Shown: positions 38,393-47,581 of the stretch, piece after piece
How the letters are laid out: the number at the start of each line of letters is the position of its first letter
Numbering within the stretch: the stretch's first letter is position 1
NCBI GenBank assembly: GCA_002842515.1
Contig: PHDC01000001.1
Coordinates: 2,046,001-2,110,000, forward strand
DNA length: 64,000 nucleotides
Direction: 5' to 3'
Origin: Bacteroidetes bacterium HGW-Bacteroidetes-5
GTDB lineage: Bacteria > Bacteroidota > Bacteroidia > Bacteroidales > UBA932
Position numbers and translations under genes: made by a program
Notes under the pieces: generated by a model
What the model was told of the DNA's origin: nothing
Seen by the model: only the letters and a program-made list of their open reading frames with translations
The model's database searches: none

Positions 38393-39561
38393 TAGTAGGT
38401 TGGTGCTTTATATTGTGTTAATATTAAGGTTGCTGCTAGGCGTGCTTTTTTATCTGTTTCAAAAATATCTTCAATAGAGGGCTCTTTAACATAGGTTGTG
38501 CTGTTAATTACCTCTAAAATTATATCCGGGATATTTGTAAAGGGTATCTCCCCGGCGAGAAAACTCTCTACGGCAATTTCATTTGCCGCATTCATTGCGC
38601 AAGGAATGTTTCCACCCCTCTCTATAGCACTGTAGGCGATTGAAAGACAAGGAAATTTTTCGAAATCCGGCTTGTAAAAATTTAGACTCTCCAACACCGG
38701 AAAATCAATTCGTTTTGTGTTAAGGTCCACTCTGTATGGATAGGAGAGTGCATATTGGATTGGAAGTCTCATATCCGGGATACTTAGTTGTGCAGTCACA
38801 GATCCATCGGAGAACTGAACCATAGAGTGAATTATTGACTGAGGATGCACCACTATCTCAATTTTAGACGGCTCAATTCCAAAAAGCCAGTGTGCCTCTA
38901 TCATCTCCAGCCCCTTGTTCATCATACTTGCCGAATCTATAGTGACTTTTGGCCCCATAAGCCATTTGGGATGGTTAAGAGCCTCCTTTACAGTTGCCGT
39001 CTCTATCTCCTCCTTGGTTTTGGAGAGAAACGGACCTCCGGATGCGGTTAGAATTATCTTCTCAATGGATGCTCTCTCACCTTGAAGGCACTGGAATATT
39101 GCAGAGTGCTCCGAGTCTACCGGTATGATTGGTGTCCCTCTCTCTTTTGCAAGTTTCATAACTATAGATCCCGCTGCAACCAGAGTCTCTTTGTTTGCAA
39201 GAGCCACTGCTTTGCCTGCCTTAATTGCAGATATTGTGGGCTCAAGCCCGCTGAAACCCACCATTGCGGTTAGAACCATATCTATATTACTGCCACAGGC
39301 AAGCGCACTTACAGATGCATTCCCGGTAAAGACCTTGATTCCGTAAGGGTCTAAAGCTTTAAAAACCTCCTGATATTTACTTTCATCTGCAATTACAACA
39401 GAGTTAACATTGTGCTCAATTGCCTGTTTTATGAGCAGGGTAGAGTTAGAGTTGGCGGTGAGCACCTCTGCGCAGAATAGCTCCGGATGGCGGGATATAA
39501 CATCCAGCGCCTGTTTGCCGATAGACCCGGTAGAGCCGAGGATTGCTATTCGTCGCTTCAT
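38392..39561 (-). CDS. dxr: 1-deoxy-D-xylulose-5-phosphate reductoisomerase
   Basis: RIAILGSTGSIGKQALDVI, ALANKETLVAAG, PVDSEHSAIFQCL, LTASGGPF. Confidence 0.97.
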   Translation of the reverse strand: MKRRIAILGSTGSIGKQALDVISRHPELFCAEVLTANSNSTLLIKQAIEHNVNSVVIADESKYQEVFKALDPYGIKVFTGNASVSALACGSNIDMVLTAMVGFSGLEPTISAIKAGKAVALANKETLVAAGSIVMKLAKERGTPIIPVDSEHSAIFQCLQGERASIEKIILTASGGPFLSKTKEEIETATVKEALNHPKWLMGPKVTIDSASMMNKGLEMIEAHWLFGIEPSKIEIVVHPQSIIHSMVQFSDGSVTAQLSIPDMRLPIQYALSYPYRVDLNTKRIDFPVLESLNFYKPDFEKFPCLSIAYSAIERGGNIPCAMNAANEIAVESFLAGEIPFTNIPDIILEVINSTTYVKEPSIEDIFETDKKARLAATLILTQYKAPTY

Positions 39562-39574
39562 ATTCGGGGCTCAG

Positions 39575-40444
39575 TTAAAATTTAATATATTTAGTCGGGT
39601 CTATTGGTGCCCCTTTATACCAGAGCTCAAAGTGAAGGTGATATCCGCTGCTAAGGGCTCCGGTGCTTCCAACCAATGATATTGCCGTGCCGGCTTTCAC
39701 TTTCTCTCCGGATTTCTTAAGGAGTTTTGAGTTGTGTTTATAGATTGATATTAAATCGTTTTCGTGCTGTATCTGAATAGTGTACCCGGTCTCCTCCGTC
39801 CAAGCAGACATTACAACCGTTCCGTCCAGAATTGCAGAAACCACAGAGTTAGCCTGTGCGGCAATATCTATGAATGGGTGGTTGGTGGCCATATTAAAAC
39901 CGTTTGAGACAACCCCTTTAACCGGCGGAAAAAAGTGAAGCCCCTCAATCTGTTCTATTTTTCTTTTTCCTGCGCCGAGATTGAACTGCTCTTGTCTCAT
40001 AACCTCCTCTCTGAGAAGAGAGTCCTCTTTAGAAATTGGAGCCGAGAGGTTTGCAGTTAAAACGGAGTCAGCGGTTAGAGACCCTTTCGCAATATTTTCG
40101 GGTTTAAGAGGTTCCTGACCTGTAACAATTCTCTGAATGTTGCTCAGGTGAAAGTCCCACATCTTTATAGCCTGCTCCAGAGAGTCTGCCTTTAGGGCAT
40201 TCTGGACAATCGCTCTTCTGGTTTGTGCATTTGGGTATCCCGGAATAAACTCCCTTAGTGGAGTGAAGGATATTAGCATAGTGACCAAACCTACAATCAA
40301 AATTACGGACATTGCTATGCTTACGAGTGTCATAAGCCCGTTTGCCCGGAAAACAAAGATCTCTTCGTGAGATGTATCGTTGAAAATAGAGAAGCGGAAT
40401 TTGCTTCTCAGTCTGTTTCTCTTCTCTTTTTTAACTCTTGCCAT
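39575..40444 (-). CDS. M23 family metallopeptidase
   Basis: IQHENDLISIYKHNSKLLKKSGEKVKAGTAISLVGSTGALSSGYHLHFELWYKGAPIDPTKYI. Confidence 0.93.
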   Translation of the reverse strand: MARVKKEKRNRLRSKFRFSIFNDTSHEEIFVFRANGLMTLVSIAMSVILIVGLVTMLISFTPLREFIPGYPNAQTRRAIVQNALKADSLEQAIKMWDFHLSNIQRIVTGQEPLKPENIAKGSLTADSVLTANLSAPISKEDSLLREEVMRQEQFNLGAGKRKIEQIEGLHFFPPVKGVVSNGFNMATNHPFIDIAAQANSVVSAILDGTVVMSAWTEETGYTIQIQHENDLISIYKHNSKLLKKSGEKVKAGTAISLVGSTGALSSGYHLHFELWYKGAPIDPTKYIKF

Positions 40445-40479
40445 TATTATCTTCTTTTTAATCTCCCCGGCCTCTCTGC

Positions 40480-40872
40480 TCAGTCTATCTCCTCTCCCTC
40501 AACTTTTACAAACACCTCTTCGCTTCTCCATAAACCGTGTTTATTGCAGTATGCAAGAGCTGTCAAGCGAAGACTTACCTTTGGAATAAAGGTGAAATCT
40601 GCCTCAATGTGAACCGGGTCGTCTCCGAAACTTGCTCTTTGAAGCTTTACCTCTCCAATTAGAGTCTCAAGGTTCCAGAGCTGGATATATTCATAGTGGT
40701 GATCTTTTGCGTTAGGATGCTTTATGCTCTTCCCGATTTTGACCTTAACCCGAAAAGGTTTATTTCTTTCAGCCTCAGATTCACATATGATTACGGGGCT
40801 GTGTTTGTCTGCATAGCTGCGAACTTTTTCGCTGCCGCTTGCAAAGTCATCGAATGAAAATAGTCTTGGCAT
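40480..40872 (-). CDS. Class II superoxide reductase / neelaredoxin-type desulfoferrodoxin
   Basis: 130 aa MPRLFSFDDFASGSEKVRSYADKHSPVIICESEAERNKPFRVKVKIGKSIKHPNAKDHHYEYIQLW...ALAYCNKHGLW; start at 40872 rather than ORF-track 41166. Confidence 0.9.
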   Translation of the reverse strand: MPRLFSFDDFASGSEKVRSYADKHSPVIICESEAERNKPFRVKVKIGKSIKHPNAKDHHYEYIQLWNLETLIGEVKLQRASFGDDPVHIEADFTFIPKVSLRLTALAYCNKHGLWRSEEVFVKVEGEEID

Positions 40873-40908
40873 AGTGATAAATAAACCTCCAAATGTATGA
40901 AAAAAAAC

Positions 40909-40916
40909 TAACTTTG
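40909..40916 (+). promoter_or_regulatory. Bacteroidota-type -7 element (TAACTTTG), 4 nt before ruvX ATG
   Basis: ctaactttgcataATGG; TAnnTTTG consensus. Confidence 0.6.
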
Positions 40917-40920
40917 CATA

Positions 40921-41352
40921 ATGGATAGAATTGTCGGAATTGACTATGGCAAAAAGAGAACAGGGGTTGCGGTAAGCGATCCTCTGGGTATATTTGCCTC
41001 TGCACTTGACACTGTCCCCTCTGCAAATGTTGTTGACTACCTCAAAAATTATACCCAAAAAGAGAGTATCATAAGGTTTGTTGTGGGCTATCCAATGAAT
41101 CTCAATAACGAACCGTCGGAAGGGGCCAGGTTTGTAGATCAGTTTTTGAACCTTCTCAGAAAACATTTTCCGCTTATTCCTGTTACATTAGAGGATGAGA
41201 GATTCACATCAAAAATGGCTTTTCAGGCGATGATTGACGGGGGGGTAAAGAAGATGGAGCGGCGAGACAAGTCTATGGTTGACAAAATAAGTGCTGCAAT
41301 CATACTTCAGTCATATCTGGACAGGGTGGCCAACGAGAGGAGTAGAGAATAG
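40921..41352 (+). CDS. ruvX: Holliday junction resolvase RuvX/YqgF
   Basis: IVGIDYGKKRTGVAVSDPLGIFAS, VGYPMNLNNEPSE, LEDERFTS, DKISAAIILQSYL. Confidence 0.93.
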   Translation: MDRIVGIDYGKKRTGVAVSDPLGIFASALDTVPSANVVDYLKNYTQKESIIRFVVGYPMNLNNEPSEGARFVDQFLNLLRKHFPLIPVTLEDERFTSKMAFQAMIDGGVKKMERRDKSMVDKISAAIILQSYLDRVANERSRE

Positions 41353-41386
41353 AATAACTTTTTGTAAAATTTAAATTTTTTTATCT

Positions 41387-41947
41387 ATGATTTTGCCGAT
41401 ATATGTCTATGGTGCAGAAGTTTTAAGAGAGAAGGCAAAAATTGTTGAACTGGATAGACCGGGCGTAAAAGAGGAGATAACCACTCTTCTCAAAAATATG
41501 TGGGATACAATGCACAATGCAGATGGAGTGGGTCTTGCCGCTCCTCAGGTGGGAAAATCCTTAAGAGTCATTATTGTAGACGGCTCAATGCTATCTCACG
41601 ATATGCCGGAGTTGGAGGGATTTAAAAGAGCAATGATTAACCCTGTAATTCTGGAGGAGAGTACCGAGGTTATAGATTTCAACGAGGGCTGCCTGAGTAT
41701 TCCGGATGTGAATGCTGTTGTGGAGAGGCCTAAAGTAATCAAGATCTCTTATATAGACGAGAACTTCAACCAAAAGGAGGAGAGACTGGACGATTTTGCC
41801 TGCAGAATGGTGCAGCACGAGATAGATCATCTTGAAGGTATTCTCTTTACGGACAGGGCAGCTCCAATCCGTAAAAAGATGCTGCAGTCAAAACTAAATG
41901 GAATTAAGGCCGGCAAGGCCCGTCCGGATTACAAAATTGTAAAATAG
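41387..41947 (+). CDS. def: Peptide deformylase
   Basis: GVGLAAPQVG, EGCLSIP, QHEIDHLEG motifs. Confidence 0.97.
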   Translation: MILPIYVYGAEVLREKAKIVELDRPGVKEEITTLLKNMWDTMHNADGVGLAAPQVGKSLRVIIVDGSMLSHDMPELEGFKRAMINPVILEESTEVIDFNEGCLSIPDVNAVVERPKVIKISYIDENFNQKEERLDDFACRMVQHEIDHLEGILFTDRAAPIRKKMLQSKLNGIKAGKARPDYKIVK

Positions 41948-41949
41948 AT

Positions 41950-43311
41950 ATGGGAGCATTTCACGCCTATGATATCAGAGGTATCTACAACATAGATTTT
42001 GACAAGGATGTAGTCTATAAGGTTGGTTTTTTTCTTCCGGAACTTCTAAAAACAGATAAGGTTCTGATTGGCAGAGATGTAAGAGACTCCTCCCCGGAGA
42101 TAAGAGAGTACCTCATTGCAGGTATTACAGATGCCGGTGCAGATGTATACGACCTTGGCCTATCTACTACTCCGATGGTATATTTTGCAACCGGTAAATA
42201 TGGCTTTACAGCCTCGGTGCAGATAACAGCATCTCATAACCCTAAGGAGTATAACGGATTGAAAGTTTCACGGGAGAATGCTCTTCCCGTGGGGTTTGAT
42301 ACAGGCCTCTCTACCATAAAAGAGTGGACAGAGAGCAGGGAGGTAATCCCTTCGGCAAAAAAAGGTGTTGTCAAGAGCCTGGATATCACTCAGGAGTATC
42401 TGGATTTTCTCTCAAACTACAAAAAAGATATAACCGGCCTCAATGTAGGGGTAGATCTCTCAAACGGGATGGCTGCACTGCTTATTAAGAGGGTGCTGGG
42501 AGAGGGGTCGCACAATTTGCACTACATATTTGACGAGTTGGACGGAACCTTCCCGAACCACGAAGCCAACCCTTTGGTGCCGGAAAACATTCGGGATCTG
42601 CAAAAGCTGGTAAAAGAGAAGAGGTGTGATGTGGGGGTAATCTTTGACGGCGACGGCGACAGGGTGATGTTTACAGACGAAAACGGCAGGTTTATCTCAC
42701 CCGACCTTATGATTGCCCTAATGGGCCACTACTTTCTTGAGGAGAGGGGTGAAAAGGGGGCCGTTCTTCAGGATATAAGAAGTTCGAAGGCTGTAGGGGA
42801 GTATCTCACCCCAATGGGTGCACAGATGCACACCTGGAGGGTGGGAAGAGCATTTGCGGCCCATAAATTACGAGAGATAGATGGCATTTACGGAGGAGAG
42901 CTTGCGGGACACTACTACTTCCGAGATTTCTATTACAGTGACTCGGGTATTATGGCCTCTCTTATTATTCTGGGGGTAATCGCGAAGATGAAGAGCAGAG
43001 GAGTGAGCCTGTCTCAACTAATCTCATCAATAGAGCGCTACCAAAATTCAGGCGAGATTAACTTTCGTATTGCGAGAAAAAAAGAGGCGATGGATTTGAT
43101 TCGGGAGTACTTTCTCTCTCAGGAGAGGGCAGATGCCAGTTACGATTTTGATGGCTACAGAGTTGAATTCCCGGATTGGTGGTTCAACATAAGGCCCTCC
43201 AATACAGAGCCATATCTTAGGTTTATAGCAGAGGCTACATCTGTGCAACTTCTGGAGAGTAAGGTTTCGAAGGTAAAAGAGCTTCTGCAATCGGGCGGAT
43301 TCTTTGAATAA
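41950..43311 (+). CDS. Phosphomannomutase/phosphoglucomutase
   Basis: FHAYDIRGIYNIDF, ITASHNPKEYNGLK, FDGDGDRVMF, RPSNTEPYLRF. Confidence 0.95.
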   Translation: MGAFHAYDIRGIYNIDFDKDVVYKVGFFLPELLKTDKVLIGRDVRDSSPEIREYLIAGITDAGADVYDLGLSTTPMVYFATGKYGFTASVQITASHNPKEYNGLKVSRENALPVGFDTGLSTIKEWTESREVIPSAKKGVVKSLDITQEYLDFLSNYKKDITGLNVGVDLSNGMAALLIKRVLGEGSHNLHYIFDELDGTFPNHEANPLVPENIRDLQKLVKEKRCDVGVIFDGDGDRVMFTDENGRFISPDLMIALMGHYFLEERGEKGAVLQDIRSSKAVGEYLTPMGAQMHTWRVGRAFAAHKLREIDGIYGGELAGHYYFRDFYYSDSGIMASLIILGVIAKMKSRGVSLSQLISSIERYQNSGEINFRIARKKEAMDLIREYFLSQERADASYDFDGYRVEFPDWWFNIRPSNTEPYLRFIAEATSVQLLESKVSKVKELLQSGGFFE

Positions 43312-44354
43312 TGTTCTCCAAACCATCATCAAAGGTTTCCCTATTTGCAGGAATTGCTCTCTGTTTTCTGATTTTATCTTCAACTATTTATGCGCAGATA
43401 AATGAGAGTTATATAGCTCAATTCAAAGAGCGAAGAGTTGAGATATCCTCGATCATTCCCCAAAGCAGAGTGGTTGTAAACATTCCGTCACGGGAGAGAC
43501 TCAAAAGCAACAGAGAGACCAGAATTATTCTCTACGCACTGCCAAACGGCAATACCATTGAACAGACAGAGGGTGTGCTTTTTGAAAACGGTGAGAAGCG
43601 TGCCCGCGAGTGGCGTTATGATATACAGCATATTGCAGCTCAGGTTCGGTTTCTCAGAGAGAGGGACCACAGGTACAACTATATTGTTGTCTACCTGGAG
43701 AGTACTACAAAAGCCTGGACCAGCCACGCATCTGCACACAGTAACTCACCCGCTCTATATAAATTCCTGTTGGACTCAATACGCAGCTATATTGCTAATG
43801 AACTTCCCAAAATTGCACCACTCACGCGTCAGAGGATAGTAGTGGCAAGCCATAGCGGTGGAGGACGATATGTTTTCAATCTAATAAAGGGGATGGACTC
43901 CATTCCATCTTATGTTGAGAAATTTGCATTTATGGATAGTAACTACGGCTATGAAACTGAGCTGCACGTAGATAAGCTGGCTAAATGGGTTCGGTTTGAG
44001 AGATCTCTTGGGGTCATCTCATATGTAGATACCACGGTGATTCTGGATGGTAAAAGAGTTGTGAGTGCAACCGGGGGTACCGGATACAGAAGTCATCTTA
44101 TGGCAAATGATCTTAGAGAGAGGGGAGTAGAGATGGATTTCAAAAGAGATACAACTTTTACCGGCTACAAAGGGGGCGGGGTTGAGATTAAAATTAAGGA
44201 GAACCCCACCGGAAAAATATATCACACTGTGCTTGTAGAGAGAAACGGCCTAATTCATATGGTTCTCTTTGGAAGTAGGTTAGAGAGCAGAGGTTACAGC
44301 TTTTGGGGTACGAGATGTTATTCAAAATATATACTTAACTCGAAGGAGCAATGA
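43311..44354 (+). CDS. Uncharacterised secreted alpha/beta-hydrolase-like protein
   Basis: Signal peptide; IVVASHSGGGRYVFNLIKG nucleophile-elbow-like; GTGYRSHLMANDL. Confidence 0.6.
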   Translation: MFSKPSSKVSLFAGIALCFLILSSTIYAQINESYIAQFKERRVEISSIIPQSRVVVNIPSRERLKSNRETRIILYALPNGNTIEQTEGVLFENGEKRAREWRYDIQHIAAQVRFLRERDHRYNYIVVYLESTTKAWTSHASAHSNSPALYKFLLDSIRSYIANELPKIAPLTRQRIVVASHSGGGRYVFNLIKGMDSIPSYVEKFAFMDSNYGYETELHVDKLAKWVRFERSLGVISYVDTTVILDGKRVVSATGGTGYRSHLMANDLRERGVEMDFKRDTTFTGYKGGGVEIKIKENPTGKIYHTVLVERNGLIHMVLFGSRLESRGYSFWGTRCYSKYILNSKEQ

Positions 44355-45748
44355 AAAGATATCTTTCACTAGATTTTTTGCGCGGAGTATCCATTTTTGG
44401 AATGGTCTTCTCCGCAATTATCCCGTATGGAGTGCTTCCCGCCTGGATGTATCATATTCAAAACCCGCCTCCTCACCATAAATTTGATATGAGTGTATCG
44501 GGAATCAGCTGGGTAGACCTGGTATTCCCGGTATTCATTTTTTGTATGGGGGTGGCTATTCCCCTCTCCGGAAGAAGAAGGATGGAAGCTGCTGCAGGGA
44601 GAGATATAAGCTTGAGCTACACCGGAGATGTTCTGGTAAGATTTTTTATGTTGTGGCTCTTCTCATACCTCTATGTTTTACTCAACTTCTCAACTACTCC
44701 CGGGTCGTGGGCACAGCTTGTCACAGTGGCCGGATTCTTATCTCTTTTTCCGCTCTACCTGCAGTTTTCAAAAAGTGCAGGCAGCAAAATTAAACTCTTT
44801 TCAAGAGTTGGTGGTGCCCTGTTAATTACAGCACTCATAGCATACGGACACTTTAGATTTGAAGAGGTAATATCACTTAACAGAAGTGGTATAATAATAT
44901 TTCTTTTAGCTTTCCTCTATCTTTTCGGAGCGCTAATATGGTATTTTACAAGAGATAATCTAAAATGGAGGTTAATCCTTTTTCTGGGAATTCTCCTATT
45001 TACGGCGGTCACCATACCGATGGGACTTCAACCCAAACTCTATGCAGTGGAGGAGATACGGTGGTTCTTCAATATGGAGTATATCTACTTTTTACTGATA
45101 CTCATTCCCGCCACCTATGTAGGAGATCTTATTCAGATAAGATTGTCACAAGAGAAAGTGAGCGACCCGGTAGAGAGTTCATCAACTCCCAAGCGAACCG
45201 GTATCCTATACAGAACAATCTTTATTTATATACTATGGTTAATGTTTGCCCTCTATAAAGGGTTATATTTTGCCAATATCTTTGTTACTCTATTCGCTAC
45301 AGCTGTAATCTACTATCTCGCAAAGGAGAGAGTTTCTGTTTATTCAAAAGAGACTATAACCGCTGCTTTGCTCTCATTTACCGGAAGTGTGGCTATCCTT
45401 TTAGAGGGGTCGATAACAAAATCTCCCTGCACCATCTCCTACTGCTTTATCACCTCTTCTATAGCGATTTACTTGCTTATTATCTCAGATTGGGTTATCA
45501 ATAAAACCAGGGATTCATATGTTGTTAGAATCTTTGCGGGTGCCGGGAGTAACCCCCTTATGAGCTACATTGCATTCGGAAGTTTTGTGATGCCACTTTT
45601 TAAATTGACAGGATTTGTCTATATTTATCAGGCAGCCTACCCTGAGGGGTATCCGTGGATAGGGGTGTTAAGGGCAGCTGTTGCCGTAATCTTTACAATG
45701 GCAATAGTGGCTAAAATGAGTGAGAAGAGAATTTTCTGGAGAGCATAA
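44351..45748 (+). CDS. DUF5009/HGSNAT-like membrane acyltransferase
   Basis: KRYLSLDFLRGVSIFGMVFSAI, WVDLVFPVFIFCMGVAIPLS, multi-TM. Confidence 0.85.
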   Translation: MKRYLSLDFLRGVSIFGMVFSAIIPYGVLPAWMYHIQNPPPHHKFDMSVSGISWVDLVFPVFIFCMGVAIPLSGRRRMEAAAGRDISLSYTGDVLVRFFMLWLFSYLYVLLNFSTTPGSWAQLVTVAGFLSLFPLYLQFSKSAGSKIKLFSRVGGALLITALIAYGHFRFEEVISLNRSGIIIFLLAFLYLFGALIWYFTRDNLKWRLILFLGILLFTAVTIPMGLQPKLYAVEEIRWFFNMEYIYFLLILIPATYVGDLIQIRLSQEKVSDPVESSSTPKRTGILYRTIFIYILWLMFALYKGLYFANIFVTLFATAVIYYLAKERVSVYSKETITAALLSFTGSVAILLEGSITKSPCTISYCFITSSIAIYLLIISDWVINKTRDSYVVRIFAGAGSNPLMSYIAFGSFVMPLFKLTGFVYIYQAAYPEGYPWIGVLRAAVAVIFTMAIVAKMSEKRIFWRA

Positions 45749-45775
45749 GGTGCTTCAATCTCAAAAATAAAATAG

Positions 45776-47581
45776 ATGGTTATGGAAAATCTGGACTATG
45801 GCGTAATTGGAAATTGCAGAACTGCTGCGCTTGTCTCTAAATGTGGCAGCATAGAATGGCTATGCCTGCCGGAGTTTGACTCACCCTCGGTGTTTGGGAA
45901 GATTCTTGACCAACAAAAGGGGGGGAGTTTTTCATTCATTCTGGATGAGAGTTACAGCTATTCTCAGAAATATATTGCAAGCACTAATATTCTATGTACC
46001 ACTTTTGAGTCAGATACGGATGCCTTTGAGGTACTTGATTTTATGCCTCGTTATAAAACCGGGGATAATGCAAACGACTACTACCTGCCTGCCGAGTTAT
46101 ACAGATACATACGACATCTGAGGGGTAAGCCAAAATTTAGGATTGACTACTCACCTGCCCCCGATTATGCGAGAGGAGAGACAGAGCACAAAGTATTTGA
46201 CAGATATATAAGAACCAGCTTAAAGTCGCATCTGCAAAGCCCTATATATCTCTATTCCAGTATTAAGCTAGAGGATATTCTGGAGTCAAACGAGATTTTG
46301 CTTACCGGGGAGGAGTATCTTCTTCTATCGTATAATCAGAAGCTTATAGAGATTGACATAAAACGAGTCTATCTTGAGTACTCGCGTACCAAGGTCTATT
46401 GGCTTAACTGGGTTAACCGCTCAAAGAAATATCACGACTACGAAAACGTGGTGGAGAGGAGCGCATTAATTCTTAAACTGATGACATTCCAGCCCACCGG
46501 GGCAGTTCTTGCTGCACTCACAACAAGTATTCCTGAAACAATAGGGGAGTCAAGAAACTGGGATTACCGTTTTTGCTGGCTTAGGGATGCCTCTATGTCA
46601 ATCGAGACACTTCTTAGAATGGGGCATCAGGGAGCTGCAAAACTCTTTATAGGCTTTGTCAAGAAGATTATCCGGTATAAGGATGACACCTTCCAGATAA
46701 TGTATAGTATACGAGGAGAGAGAACACTTTCTGAGGAGATTCTCTCCCATCTTTCGGGTTACGAGAACACTGTGCCGGTAAGAGTTGGAAATGCGGCTTA
46801 CCACCAGAAACAAAATGACTCACTGGGCTATTTGATGGATGTGATTTATAAATATTATCTCTATTTTCCCGGTACACTGGATGAGATTGAGGATATGTGG
46901 GAGGTTGTAAAGAACGTTGTAAGAACAGTCTATTCCGAATGGAGGTCACCTGACCAGGGAATTTGGGAGATAAGAAACGGCTCCAGCCACTTTGTCTTCT
47001 CAAAAGTAATGTCCTGGGTTGCTCTTGACAGGGCAGTAAAAATTGCAGATCTATTGGGCAAGACCAATTACTCCCTAAAATGGAGCGAAGAGGCGGAGCT
47101 GATAAAGTATGATGTTCACCAGAAGGGTTGGAACGAAGATATTGGCAGCTTTACCCAGACCTATGAGAACTCCGAACTGGACTCATCTCTGCTATTGATG
47201 GAGGAGTATGGTTTTATTGAGTCACTGCACCCCAGATACTTTAGTACTGTAAGAGCGATAAAGAGAGGACTTATGCATAATGGTCTGATGTACAGATATA
47301 AAAACAGAGACGACTTTGGCAATCCTGCCTCTGCATTTACAATATGCACCTTCTGGCTCATAAGGGCACTCTTTGTTACAGGAGAGGAGGAGGAGGCAAA
47401 AACTCTCTTTGAACAAATATTACAATACTCAAACCATCTGGGACTCTTTAGTGAAGATTTGGACTTTGAGACAAAGAGACAATTGGGGAATTTCCCTCAG
47501 GCATATTCTCATCTTGCCCTCATAAATACTGTTGAACTATTTGCAAAAGAGAGGGAGATGTCCAGGTTTATCCGTCCTTGA
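45776..47581 (+). CDS. Glycoside hydrolase family 15 protein
   Basis: LDYGVIGNCRTAALVSKCGSIEWLCLPEFDSPSVFGKIL, RNWDYRFCWLRDASMSIETLL, GNFPQAYSHLALINTV. Confidence 0.94.
   Translation: MVMENLDYGVIGNCRTAALVSKCGSIEWLCLPEFDSPSVFGKILDQQKGGSFSFILDESYSYSQKYIASTNILCTTFESDTDAFEVLDFMPRYKTGDNANDYYLPAELYRYIRHLRGKPKFRIDYSPAPDYARGETEHKVFDRYIRTSLKSHLQSPIYLYSSIKLEDILESNEILLTGEEYLLLSYNQKLIEIDIKRVYLEYSRTKVYWLNWVNRSKKYHDYENVVERSALILKLMTFQPTGAVLAALTTSIPETIGESRNWDYRFCWLRDASMSIETLLRMGHQGAAKLFIGFVKKIIRYKDDTFQIMYSIRGERTLSEEILSHLSGYENTVPVRVGNAAYHQKQNDSLGYLMDVIYKYYLYFPGTLDEIEDMWEVVKNVVRTVYSEWRSPDQGIWEIRNGSSHFVFSKVMSWVALDRAVKIADLLGKTNYSLKWSEEAELIKYDVHQKGWNEDIGSFTQTYENSELDSSLLLMEEYGFIESLHPRYFSTVRAIKRGLMHNGLMYRYKNRDDFGNPASAFTICTFWLIRALFVTGEEEEAKTLFEQILQYSNHLGLFSEDLDFETKRQLGNFPQAYSHLALINTVELFAKEREMSRFIRP

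Noticed and set aside
37067-39561. dxr-rseP adjacency as unusual operon
   Set aside because: This isoprenoid/RIP protease gene order is widespread in bacteria.
40873-41166. N-terminal extension of the superoxide reductase ORF
   Set aside because: Runs antisense through ruvX; homologous protein begins at MPRLFSFDDF (40872).
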